Assembly (NCBI GenBank): GCA_907163375.1
Contig: CAJQUW010012442.1
Coordinates: forward strand, 1 to 64,000
Reading direction: 5' to 3'
From: Prostheceraeus crozeri
Lineage: Eukaryota; Platyhelminthes; Polycladida; Euryleptidae
DNA: 64,000 nt
Part shown: in pieces, positions 1 to 9,800 of the stretch
Layout: every line of letters begins with the position of its first letter
Position numbering within the stretch: position 1 is the first letter of the stretch
Translations under genes and position numbers: made by a program
The notes under the pieces: generated by a model
Databases searched by the model: none
The model's input: the letters and a program-made list of their open reading frames with translations, nothing else
Told to the model about the DNA's origin: nothing

Positions 1-665
1 AAGGGCCTAAAGGAGATAGAGGTGAACAGGGGCCTCCAGGACCTGTTGGTGCACAAGGCCCACCTGGACCTATTGGCCCTCCTGGTCCACCGGAGTGCCC
101 CTGGTGTACAAGGTGATCAGGGACCTAAAGGTGATCAAGGTGATCAAGGACCTAAAGGTGATCAAGGTGATCAAGGACCTAAAGGTGATCAAGGTGATCT
201 AGGATCACAAGGACCTAAAGGTGATCAAGGCGTACAAGGACCTATTGGACCCCCTGGCCCACCGGCTCGACAGGGGGTGGCAGGTGAACGTGGTATAACT
301 GGCCCTCGAGGTTACCGTGGACCTCCGGGCTATAAAGGAGACAAGGGGGATCGTGGCCCCTCTGGCTTTCCCGGACGTATAGGTCCACCAGGGGCACGGG
401 GAAAACGTGGACACGTGGTGAACGTGGACCAGCGGGGTATACGCTTGAAATTAGTCATACACACCACACGGTTAGATCCCTCTCTTTCAATGTATCCATT
501 GGGATATTGGATGCTTTATACGAAACGATAGGATGGAAGTCTACCCACCCAAAGTTTGATCGTATTCATTTCATGGAATATCCACTCATCAAAGAGATTC
601 CCAACTCTTTTCGAGTATTACAACCAGATAAAGGCACGCCTATAATAGAGGGGCGGAGATACACC
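1..665 (+). pseudogene. Collagen-like fibre gene of Polinton 1 (partial)
   Basis: The first 420 bases encode almost uninterrupted Gly-X-Y triplets (GPKGDQGDQ repeats, GPPGPP, GERGITGPRG), the signature of a collagen triple helix, followed by a non-collagenous stretch. It is on the same strand as, and directly upstream of, the penton-like gene, so it most likely encodes a trimeric surface fibre, as collagen-like proteins do in several large DNA viruses. The start lies left of the window. The reading is broken in the visible part, so I treat it as a fossil. A host collagen fragment next to the element is less likely given the orientation and spacing. Confidence 0.55.
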
Positions 666-812
666 TCCTAAAGCCTTATACCCAGGATTAGTGTTTGAAC
701 CTGCCCATTATCTACTGTATTTGAATAAATTACTTAACCTATTCATTGATCCTTTACTGATAATGAAACCACATTCAAATCGGAGAAAATAACGTTACGT
801 CTTCGCGCCACT

Positions 813-3374
813 ATGGATGACTGGTTGACACAACTCAAAACGCTCAACAATTCCACTGTTTTCATGACAAATGATCACATTAACAATCGAACAACAACCC
901 CAATCTCTACCGTCCCCTACATTACCGAGGCGGGTGACGTACGCATGACGAATATCCAATATTTTGGTACGTTGAAGGAGTTTGCTAATCCAAAGAGTAA
1001 AGGTTATGTCAAACCCAAATATCTCAATGTCACAGCCATCTATTTGATGCATCTTGCATTACGTCTAGAGGGTATTAAATTTTTTAAAGCTTCACCACCC
1101 CTATGTTTCTACAACCTACATCGTGTGAAAGGTATGTTCTATCATAACAGAAAGGATATTCCCAATGCCTGGCGTGACATCTATCAACAAGAATTCATAT
1201 ACATTTCCCCCATTCTACACAATTTTGAAAAATCCACAACTACCAATGAACTATTCAGTCCTGACACATTTGAAAAGTGGGTCATCAAAAAGCCTGAGGC
1301 GTTAAAAAACTTAATGACACAACGGTTCTATACAGACACTAATCCCATCACCGATCTATTTAACGCCATTAAAGCCAATCCTCAACCGTGGCATACATTA
1401 ACAATGAATCATATCTATCTCAATCATGCCCTTATCCTTAACGGGCCAATGCAAGTATTGCTTGGAGCGCCATGTAGTTTTATTTATCAACCCACACCTA
1501 TTGAGTTAGACTTAACGCCTGACGTTAATACCTATGGCCCAGCTTTTCTACACAATCCTAAACAACTCACTGGAACACCTGTAAAACATAACAAAACAGC
1601 CAATCTATCATCACGAGGGAATCCTTTCCTCCATAATGAGACTGCAAAAGCTGAATTGTCAGGAAAAGATACCATATTAACCAACAGTTTAAAAATACTT
1701 ACTACACCGAATGCAAATTATGAATACACTAATGCATGGTATGCATCTATGAAAGAGCAGGATAAATTACGTGATGACAATGTACAAGCATCCAAAACTT
1801 TAAAGGGGTGGTACCCCCTCGTACATTATTCAATCTGCGACAATATCAAAGTAATTTTTCATTTTCGTCTTCTCAAAGATTACCGTGCCTCTGACTATAA
1901 CATGATTCCCATACCTCTTTATCGCACACGTGTAGTAAAATTGAAAATCAACGCCGGCTCCATTCGTAGTCAATTTACTCAAATCTGTAGTGAATTAACA
2001 AAATATGGTTGTTCTAAAATGACGGAACGGGATGGAGTACTTACCAATGGTGAACTACTGTTTGATCAAGACATTGCAGATGGGGAAAGTGCACAAACGA
2101 AATTTAAATTTCATATCCCTATTACAAGTGTTCAACCGTATTCTGATTTACGTGTCAAAAAGGGTCAATATGAAACCTATCTCAAATGGATGTACCGTCA
2201 AGGACGTATTCGTCTGAAGAGTAATCATGACACCAGTCTCATTTTAGGTCTATACTTTCCTAATTTAGCTGCTGCATTCGACATGGACAATTTCGAGATT
2301 GAACAACGTGTCACATTGGGTGATCCTTATTTAATTCAACGTTTTCAAAAATATGACACGAATCCACAAGCTCTACTTGTGAACACTAACCTTAAATCTG
2401 ACCTATGCATTGCTCCAGAAAACGCTAAAATCTTTGATTTGTTTGGTTATGAAGGTACTACTCATGATACAGGTGTCAATGCGGTATGGCAACAGTTGAC
2501 ATTAGCCACTGCTAAAGCACGAGATGACACCAATCATGGCTACCAATTTGCTCGTAAATCCAAACATAATAACGCATTTGAATGTTATGTTCTACTCAAT
2601 CAATTTCATTCACGAAAACCAGTTGATCTCATCCATCAGGATCAACCCATTGAGTTTCGCTCAGACTTTGATGCTTCCCTTATGCATGATATTGTCTCAG
2701 CCTATGATGGTGATGACACCTCTTCCGATGAATCACCCCATGAAGAAGATTCTATAGACCCTACCTTGATCCCCTCATCTAGCACCAACCCCATGGCGTT
2801 GGATACACCATCGATACCCCACTCCATCGCTCTGCGTACAGAAGTAGACAGTAAAAAAGTTCTATATTTCAAACTCCAGAATGGACTGTATGATATTCCA
2901 ACCTTATTCTATACCTTAAACTCTGTCACTCAACCACATATCAACTTCAAGTATCAAAAAGTTGGTCATTCCACCTTTGCTACGGTTCATTGTGATCATC
3001 ACTACTCTATTCAATTTGATCCACTACTGTCTGATATTCTCGGTCTAGACCATGCCATCATCGATCGAACAGTACATGCCCCTTCACCTGTTAATATGCA
3101 AGCGTACATTTATAATATTCTTTTATATTCCAACATGACTAACCCCATTTATGTGGGAGGTTCAAAAACAAATCTGATGCGTGTCATCCCCTATCGTGAC
3201 ATTGATTATGGTGCTGCTATTTATAAAGAATTTAGTCATGTAGACTACATCCCCATGTCTATCTATAGTGTCAATCAACTACAGTTTCAACTACGTTCAG
3301 ATGATGGGCGTCTCATTCCACTACAAGGTGGTCGTACGTACATCAAACTTCATTTACGACGTCGACGTGTTTAA
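813..3374 (+). CDS. Penton-like minor capsid protein of Polinton 1
   Basis: A frame of 853 codons. The last 130 or so residues carry the pattern typical of the Polinton penton/minor capsid family: a Tyr/Val-Gly-Gly segment, then basic LMRVIPYRD, then a HVDYIPMS block, then LRSDDGRLIPLQGG and a basic C-terminus. In the family this protein forms the vertices of the icosahedral capsid. The N-terminal 650 residues are an unusually long extension that I do not recognise; an acidic Ser/Asp/Glu linker sits at about residues 630-650. Coding-like sequence also lies upstream between about 540 and 812, so the natural gene may begin earlier. It sits 40 bases before the core-protein gene. Confidence 0.7.
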   Translation: MDDWLTQLKTLNNSTVFMTNDHINNRTTTPISTVPYITEAGDVRMTNIQYFGTLKEFANPKSKGYVKPKYLNVTAIYLMHLALRLEGIKFFKASPPLCFYNLHRVKGMFYHNRKDIPNAWRDIYQQEFIYISPILHNFEKSTTTNELFSPDTFEKWVIKKPEALKNLMTQRFYTDTNPITDLFNAIKANPQPWHTLTMNHIYLNHALILNGPMQVLLGAPCSFIYQPTPIELDLTPDVNTYGPAFLHNPKQLTGTPVKHNKTANLSSRGNPFLHNETAKAELSGKDTILTNSLKILTTPNANYEYTNAWYASMKEQDKLRDDNVQASKTLKGWYPLVHYSICDNIKVIFHFRLLKDYRASDYNMIPIPLYRTRVVKLKINAGSIRSQFTQICSELTKYGCSKMTERDGVLTNGELLFDQDIADGESAQTKFKFHIPITSVQPYSDLRVKKGQYETYLKWMYRQGRIRLKSNHDTSLILGLYFPNLAAAFDMDNFEIEQRVTLGDPYLIQRFQKYDTNPQALLVNTNLKSDLCIAPENAKIFDLFGYEGTTHDTGVNAVWQQLTLATAKARDDTNHGYQFARKSKHNNAFECYVLLNQFHSRKPVDLIHQDQPIEFRSDFDASLMHDIVSAYDGDDTSSDESPHEEDSIDPTLIPSSSTNPMALDTPSIPHSIALRTEVDSKKVLYFKLQNGLYDIPTLFYTLNSVTQPHINFKYQKVGHSTFATVHCDHHYSIQFDPLLSDILGLDHAIIDRTVHAPSPVNMQAYIYNILLYSNMTNPIYVGGSKTNLMRVIPYRDIDYGAAIYKEFSHVDYIPMSIYSVNQLQFQLRSDDGRLIPLQGGRTYIKLHLRRRRV

Positions 3375-3414
3375 GTAACTTGCTCTCTTATTTGTATACA
3401 TTTGTTTTTCCAAC

Positions 3415-4176
3415 ATGGCTCACCTTTTTACACGCATCCCACACCATTCCCATTTCATGTTTGATCGTAGCACAAGAGCAAATGGGATCCAGTTGATTGG
3501 TGGAAAAGCTTCTTTAGTCCCCTCCACAAATATTACAGGTGGTGGTGACGCTATGACAGGTGGGTTTCGTCTTCCTAAAATCCCAAAAATCCCTAGAATT
3601 AAACTTCCAAAACTTCCTACAATAAAAGGTACTAAACGTACGGTAAAGAAACCTACATTAAAGCGACGGGGGCGAGTCACCCAACCTATTAAACGGGCTA
3701 CTACAGGACGTGTACAAAAACCTGTCACGAAAACCGTCTCCAAACCTAGCACATCAATAACCCCATCCTCTATCATCAATCGCATCAAACAAAGTGTAAC
3801 GAATCGTATCAAACGTGGTGTAAAACGTACAGTGAAACAAGGTGCAGCTGCTGCTGGAAGTGCAGCTACTAATGCAGTCGCCAGTGCTGTTAAAGCTGCA
3901 ACTACATCTGGAAAAGGTATCATCCAACAGGGGCAACGTGATATTACAAAGACTATTCCAAACGCCATTCGTAAACGTGCTCAAACAGTCCTCGATAATA
4001 CGGTAAATCCCACTCCCACTCCCACCCCCACCTCTAATCCCACTCCTCGACAACGACCTCGACTACGGGCACGTCGCCGCCTTATCCCTCGTCAGTATAG
4101 CACATCGGCACGGTATTCCGCTACTCAAAACCTCCCCTATTATCGTCGACTCACTGGTGGACAACGTCTATTTTAA
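3415..4176 (+). CDS. Very basic core-like protein of Polinton 1
   Basis: 253 residues, extremely rich in Lys, Arg, Pro and Thr. Order: a short N-terminus, a GGGDAMTGG motif, a Lys-Pro-Ile stretch (LPKIPKIPRIKLPKLP), several KR-rich blocks, an Ala-rich predicted helix at about 140-165, a Pro-Thr tract near 205, and a C-terminal Arg-rich region. Such composition is typical of adenovirus-type core or cement proteins that condense DNA or link genome and capsid. Its place between penton and major capsid genes fits a virion protein. No enzymatic motif is visible. Assignment is by composition and position, not by homology. Confidence 0.6.
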   Translation: MAHLFTRIPHHSHFMFDRSTRANGIQLIGGKASLVPSTNITGGGDAMTGGFRLPKIPKIPRIKLPKLPTIKGTKRTVKKPTLKRRGRVTQPIKRATTGRVQKPVTKTVSKPSTSITPSSIINRIKQSVTNRIKRGVKRTVKQGAAAAGSAATNAVASAVKAATTSGKGIIQQGQRDITKTIPNAIRKRAQTVLDNTVNPTPTPTPTSNPTPRQRPRLRARRRLIPRQYSTSARYSATQNLPYYRRLTGGQRLF

Positions 4177-4227
4177 GTAATTACACTTACCATCACTAGT
4201 ATTGCCAGTATACAACCGTATCTTAAG

Positions 4228-5628
4228 ATGTCTACTGACACAGCCACTACGTCAACACATTCATATCCTAGCCATCTAGATGGTCGCTTTGACGTCTTTG
4301 AACGTGACCCTGTCGATGTGTCAAATCGTAGTCATTTTATGAACCTTGTGGCCCCCATCAATGCGTTAGATGCATGTGATGTCATCCATTTCTCTATCCC
4401 ACCCTCCAACGCCTATTGGATGGACGTATCCAATGCCTATTGTACTATTGATATTCAACTTCAAGAATATGATGCAGGCACCAGTGCGTGGAAATCTGTT
4501 CCAACCACTAGTAAAGTTATTCTCATCAACAATACCGCACACAGTATCTTTCGGGATGTGAAAATTACCGTCAATGAACAAGTGGTAGAAGAAGGGAATG
4601 GTCTCTACTTTTTACAGGCATATCTAATCAATATGCTACAATTTGATGCTACAGCTAAAGGAACACACTTGATCACACAAGGCTTTTATACACCCACTAC
4701 ATCAATGACACGTACTGGAAGTGCAGACGCAGCATATAAGGCTAGCGCTGCTCTAGTAGAGGTGACTAAGGAATTTGATGAAGAAGACAATTTAACGAAT
4801 GAATATGAACTTAAATTATGGCGTGATAGTAAATATAGACGGCAATTCGATTTCCCCATTCACTGTAACCTATTTCAACAACAAAAAGCGCTACCACCGG
4901 GTACAAAATTAGATGTGGAATTTTTTGTCAACCACCCTCAATATATGTTTCGCGATTTTGGAGCTGCTGGTACTCAATACCGTATTTGGTTCCATTCTTT
5001 TAAACTACATATGCCCATGCTTCAACCCTCGGATACCATACAGAAAGCTGTTGCAACACGTCGTATGAAAGAAAATATCGCCTACAAATATAATGGAATC
5101 ACTGTACAACGTATCAACTTAAATTCAGGTTGGCAAAAGAAAGATGTCTACAACTTTGCTATCAACATTCAACCGAAACTATTCCTATTCGGATTTCTTA
5201 AAAGTGATTCATGGTTGAAATATGGACAACGTAAACTTATTTTCAAACCATTTGATCTGTCATCTCTCACTCTAAAATCGAATGGGGTCACCCTCACTGG
5301 AGGTAGTATTGACTGTACACATGTACGTCAAGTGTATACTCAATTTAATCGCGCCATGAATCTATATGCTACGAATGCATCCTGTAATGTTGACTTAGAC
5401 ACATTCAAAGACTACTTCTATCTCATTCCTTTCGACATCACAAACGACCATCATATTGGACAACAACAGCGACAACGTGGCGATTTAAATTTCTCACTAG
5501 AAATTGTATTCAAAAAAGTACTAGGTACAGCACTCGATCTCATTATATTCTCCCTAGTGGATGAATGTTTCATCATTCGACCGAATACATCAGTCATCCC
5601 TAGTGATTACGTAACACCTAATGTCTAA
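4228..5628 (+). CDS. Major capsid protein (double jelly-roll) of Polinton 1
   Basis: 466 residues. The N-terminal third has the pattern of the Polinton/adintovirus major capsid family: a hydrophobic strand, a conserved N-N-x-x-H-S-I-F block near residue 95 (INNTAHSIFRDVKITVN), then an EEGNGLYFLQAYLINML segment. This matches the family's Asn-Trp/His-Ser-Leu-Phe strand followed by the Tyr-Xaa-Tyr-Lys-Ala-Tyr helix. The double jelly-roll trimer would build the icosahedral shell. It has no signal peptide or membrane segment. The stop lies 8 bases before the protease start, so the virion genes form a tight co-oriented block. The frame looks whole. Confidence 0.85.
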   Translation: MSTDTATTSTHSYPSHLDGRFDVFERDPVDVSNRSHFMNLVAPINALDACDVIHFSIPPSNAYWMDVSNAYCTIDIQLQEYDAGTSAWKSVPTTSKVILINNTAHSIFRDVKITVNEQVVEEGNGLYFLQAYLINMLQFDATAKGTHLITQGFYTPTTSMTRTGSADAAYKASAALVEVTKEFDEEDNLTNEYELKLWRDSKYRRQFDFPIHCNLFQQQKALPPGTKLDVEFFVNHPQYMFRDFGAAGTQYRIWFHSFKLHMPMLQPSDTIQKAVATRRMKENIAYKYNGITVQRINLNSGWQKKDVYNFAINIQPKLFLFGFLKSDSWLKYGQRKLIFKPFDLSSLTLKSNGVTLTGGSIDCTHVRQVYTQFNRAMNLYATNASCNVDLDTFKDYFYLIPFDITNDHHIGQQQRQRGDLNFSLEIVFKKVLGTALDLIIFSLVDECFIIRPNTSVIPSDYVTPNV

Positions 5629-5636
5629 CATATAAC

Positions 5637-6257
5637 ATGGCAGAATGGCTTTCCTCTACTCAATTAACGTCGGTTATGAAATCATTAGATCATGTTCAAC
5701 GCCAACATATGCTACAATGTTGTTGCGAAGACGAACTATTGTGTCTTCTACAATGTAGTTGTCGATCGATGGCCCCTCTATTCCTACAAACCTCACCCAC
5801 CCCATTCAAAGGTGTATTTGCTGCCAATGAAGCTCCCACCAATGAACATGGATCCTATTCATGCATCTTAAACTCAGATCCTCGACACAAAAAGGGTGAA
5901 CATTGGTTGGCGTATTATCAAGACAATGAACAACAAATATGTGAATTCTTTGACTCGTATGGTCAACCCCTTCATACCTATCCCAATTTATATAACTGGT
6001 TGAAAAAACGCCCCTATCCACTTCATCATCTCACAACATGCATTCAAGGTCCTAAAGCCTACTGTGGCGCCTACTGTATCTATTACTTAAATCATCGCCC
6101 CCATGCATCCTCATTAACAGACACATTAACTGACTTTTATAATGTACCTCAATCACGGTCACTAACACCGCAACAAAAACGTGAACTCATTCAAAATGAT
6201 CGTTTCATTGCACGATACATGAAATCTCTTGTAGTATCCCTTTTAAAAAATAAATAA
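5637..6257 (+). CDS. Adenain-like cysteine protease of Polinton 1
   Basis: 206 residues. The catalytic pattern of adenovirus/Polinton maturation proteases (C5/Ulp1-like fold) is visible: His89 in GEHWLAYY, Asp106 in EFFDSYG, then Cys143 in AYCGAYCIYYLN. In the family the enzyme cleaves capsid and core precursors inside the assembling particle. Length is usual for adenain relatives. An N-terminal Cys-rich patch (CCCEDELLCLLQCSC, residues 28-42) is odd. It is the last gene of the + block; the convergent - block ends 36 bases downstream, so 6,258-6,293 should hold the termination signals of both (AATAAT/AATAAA-like runs are present). Confidence 0.88.
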   Translation: MAEWLSSTQLTSVMKSLDHVQRQHMLQCCCEDELLCLLQCSCRSMAPLFLQTSPTPFKGVFAANEAPTNEHGSYSCILNSDPRHKKGEHWLAYYQDNEQQICEFFDSYGQPLHTYPNLYNWLKKRPYPLHHLTTCIQGPKAYCGAYCIYYLNHRPHASSLTDTLTDFYNVPQSRSLTPQQKRELIQNDRFIARYMKSLVVSLLKNK

Positions 6258-6293
6258 TAAATAATAAAACACTCACATCGTATTGTTTTTTTT

Positions 6294-6800
6294 TCATAAT
6301 CTATTTACAATGAACTGTAACATCTTATCCGCTTCTTCACGCGAACATACACCGGTAACAATCGCCTTACCATTGGCAAAAAGTGAACAATGATAATGTT
6401 TATAACGGACCAGTGTCCCAGGAAATAATTCATGTTCGTTCATGACACAGGCGGACGATGATAGACGTTGAAATGGAATTGATGCTCGATACTGTCGCCA
6501 ATCACATAATACTGTACACGATTTCACTTCCGGTTCACTCAATGACAATGTCAAGTTCAATTCTTTGGTTAAGAGCTGTAACAAACTATTATATACACAT
6601 CTATATACATTCATATCATGATAGCCCATTATCTGAATGCACCCACGTGGAAATATCTGTAATGGTATATAATTCCACCATTTTGTATAAATGCGTTTGG
6701 GCTTGGCTAAACGAAAACGTATTGACGTAAAACCACGTGACTGTAACACAGGGACAATCCTTTCCAACGGTAAGTCACTCGAGGCTCTAATCTCCACCAT
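6294..6800 (-). CDS. TATA-binding-protein-like protein of Polinton 1
   Basis: 168 residues from the ATG at 6,800; this start is preferred because it falls 4 bases after the polymerase stop, although the frame is open further upstream. The C-terminal half reads NEHELFPGTLVRY, then FANGKAIVTG, then SREEADKML. This is the order and spacing of the second repeat of TBP, where ELFPGL-x-YR is followed by F-x-SGK-x-V-x-TG and a charged helix. The N-terminal half (IRFRLAKPKR, then IFPRGCIQIMG, then a helix) could be a diverged first repeat, so the whole length fits the two-repeat saddle. I infer a role in late or early promoter recognition. Not a gene I know from Polintons. Confidence 0.6.
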   Translation of the reverse strand: MVEIRASSDLPLERIVPVLQSRGFTSIRFRLAKPKRIYTKWWNYIPLQIFPRGCIQIMGYHDMNVYRCVYNSLLQLLTKELNLTLSLSEPEVKSCTVLCDWRQYRASIPFQRLSSSACVMNEHELFPGTLVRYKHYHCSLFANGKAIVTGVCSREEADKMLQFIVNRL

Positions 6801-6804
6801 CCGA

Positions 6805-9800
6805 TTACACATACGTGATGTCATCTGCGGCGTCTTCTGCTGCGATTTCACCAGTTGCTGATGCATCTTGCACATCATATGACACATGTTCCAAAACTTG
6901 ATGATTTATAGACCCAGCCGCATCCTCCACTCCTTCCAATAGAATATCACAAAGTTGTTTATTTATAAGTGCATGATGACCATATGGAATACTTATATTT
7001 CCACTTATCCAAAATCGTTTATCATCCCAACCCGTCAATGCCACCTTCTTCCGTCTCGTTGTACGCATCACATGACGTTGGGATTCCAAATTCGTCTGAG
7101 TCACCACATGACATAATTGATCTTCATAGACACGTTTATAGAGTAAGTGTGACAAATCCCGTTTCTTATAACCCTTTACTCCTTTCACACGACAGTCACG
7201 TGCCCCATTCTCAGTGATATACGAATATAGTTTAGGACTCAAGCAAATGAACTCCTTGATCTCCTCACCACGACACTCGTCTTTAAAACATCCCAATCGA
7301 TTTGCATTATAACTATCATACAGAGGATGAGTTGTGGGATAATTAGACGTATCAAGAATACCACGCGCCTCTGGATCCACCGTATTGGGAACGTTGCGAA
7401 AGGATAGTAGAATCTCATCTCGATCACGGAAACTCATCACCTCCAGAAAGAACGAATCAGTATCACCACCAATAATACGTACCGATAAACAATGTTGATT
7501 GATACGCCATTCCATATATAAACGATACATGTGTATCTTGCTAATGTCCAACACTGCTTGCCCAATATAGATGGCACGATCCAATGTCACATGTCGACGA
7601 CGAATATGCACCACCATGGCCGAGGAACCCACACCGAAGAAATTCTGGCATAGAGGATGGTGCGTATGTTTCAAAAACAACTTCCTATCACGCACAAAGC
7701 GTGTCTTACCATACTTACGCACATCCTCCATCGTCTTTCCAAAAAGTGCGTTCACACATAACTTGTGCATATTACGCGCCATCACACTCGTACTCCGTGC
7801 TCGTTCACGTGTATGATAGTCTATATATGGCCGGATGTACGCCTCCTGTTGAAAAGTAATCCCCTTATAAACATGACTCACATGCATCCCATGTTGTACA
7901 TAATACTGAAGGGCATAGATATGTACAGTGTACTCCTTTTTGCGATGATGGGTCAACAACAACTTTTGGGATGAGCGCTTCTTCACCTCTGTATGGTGTA
8001 TACTTCTCCACAAGTCGTGCATAAATGGAGACATTTCATCGGAATACAATTGTCCTTGCATCGGTGCAAAAGGCAACTCCATTGTTCTATCTTGCACTTC
8101 ATCCGGATACTCCAAATCCACCGTCAGTATACACCCCTGATAGCCATTCACATCATAATTCAGTATCCAGTGGTCATCTATTGTTGCCAGATATTGTGGG
8201 GGAATCCATACGAAATTTCCTTTCGGTAATTTAGCACTCATGGCGGTACCGTAAAGGTTATTAGCATCAATGTAATACAAATGTGTATGAATGTCATAGG
8301 TTTGGGGGGTGGCTACCACATGTTCGGCATGATGTAAATTCACAAATGTCATGCCCCCTCTAATTCCAGACTCAAACATCTTATACATATCAATGTCCAT
8401 GACGTGATCCAAACACACATTTGTATGCAATAGAAAAAATGCATATGTCAACCCAGGCGTTCCAAAGAAATGTACCGGGTCCAATTGAGACACTGCATAC
8501 ATCCGAGCTCGAAAATCCTCAAATATGTCCACCAACAGAGTCACATCCACTGTCAAATAATAATTAAGATAGTCTCTGAAAGTGGTACATCCCAATTTAT
8601 CCCAGGCCTCCTTCGCCAATGCATAGTCCTCTTCCGTGCACGGTTGTTCCAACAGATCATTATAAAATTTATCAATATCGGGTAGACTTGTCTCATCCAG
8701 ACGTGTCCAATCATCAAAATACGTGTACGGAAACACACCCTTTTGAATGGATGAATGATCAATATTTGGATAACTGACACTTAGTACTTCTTTTGAAACA
8801 GGTAAGTCATCCACCGTTTGCCGCAACTTATGCAATGAATTGGGGAGAAATTGAAATGAGTCTCTAAATTGTAATATAATATTATCCTTATAGCAACCGT
8901 ACACTCGAAAGCTTGCCGTCACCCCAATCGTCTTATCACCACTCGTATAACAGGGGTTAATCCACCACAGATCCTCATTACGATTCGATAGTCCATATAA
9001 AATAATCTGATGACTATCATACCCTTTCCAATTATGAAAAAACACAGGAATTTGACGACGTACCTGTCGACGACGGAAATTACAGGCATGACATAACACT
9101 TGAATGAACTTCCCGGTAAGGTGATCGTGATCCCGACATTTCGTATGATCCATCATCTGATGTTCATTCACCTTATCCATACCACGCTCCACCACATGTC
9201 GCTTACACAAATTACAATGATGTGTATTCCGATAACGACGTTGATCCGCCATTGACAAGATCATCGGTCTACGGGAGCGATTGTCAACAATGTGATGGAG
9301 ACGGTACACCAACGATTCCATACTGTCGAGGAAATCAGAGATACATGACTCACCCTCGTGTTTCACAACACTCTCAGCTGGCATCTTCAATGCAGGATCC
9401 CATTTGATATACGAGCCAATCACAGCGGGTGTATGAATCTTGGTAATGGGATGAATGATGCTCTCAATGTCTGCATACACCACACACAATGGATGTGTCA
9501 TTTTCCCAAAGTCTTTGAATTTCAATTCAAGCTTGTCTGGTAACTCTTCCAATTGCGTTTTAGCTCCGTGACACATCTTTTGATGATCGTCTCGTTTCTT
9601 CAGAATTTCCGGTGGGGGTGTTGTGCAATTACTACACGCAAATATTTCCAAACATAACTCACACGAGATGTAACGGCGATAGTTCTTCTTCCGTTGATTC
9701 ACGTCATAGGCATTGTACATAAATGTCTCAAATTTAATCACTGGAATAAAATGACAATCCGCTTCATTCCTATGACCTTCACCACCATCCTCAATCTTGG

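Noticed and set aside
3420-3968. - strand frame of 182 codons opposite the basic core gene
   Set aside because: Antisense shadow; Val/Phe/Ala-rich translation arises from the complement of Lys/Arg/Pro codons.
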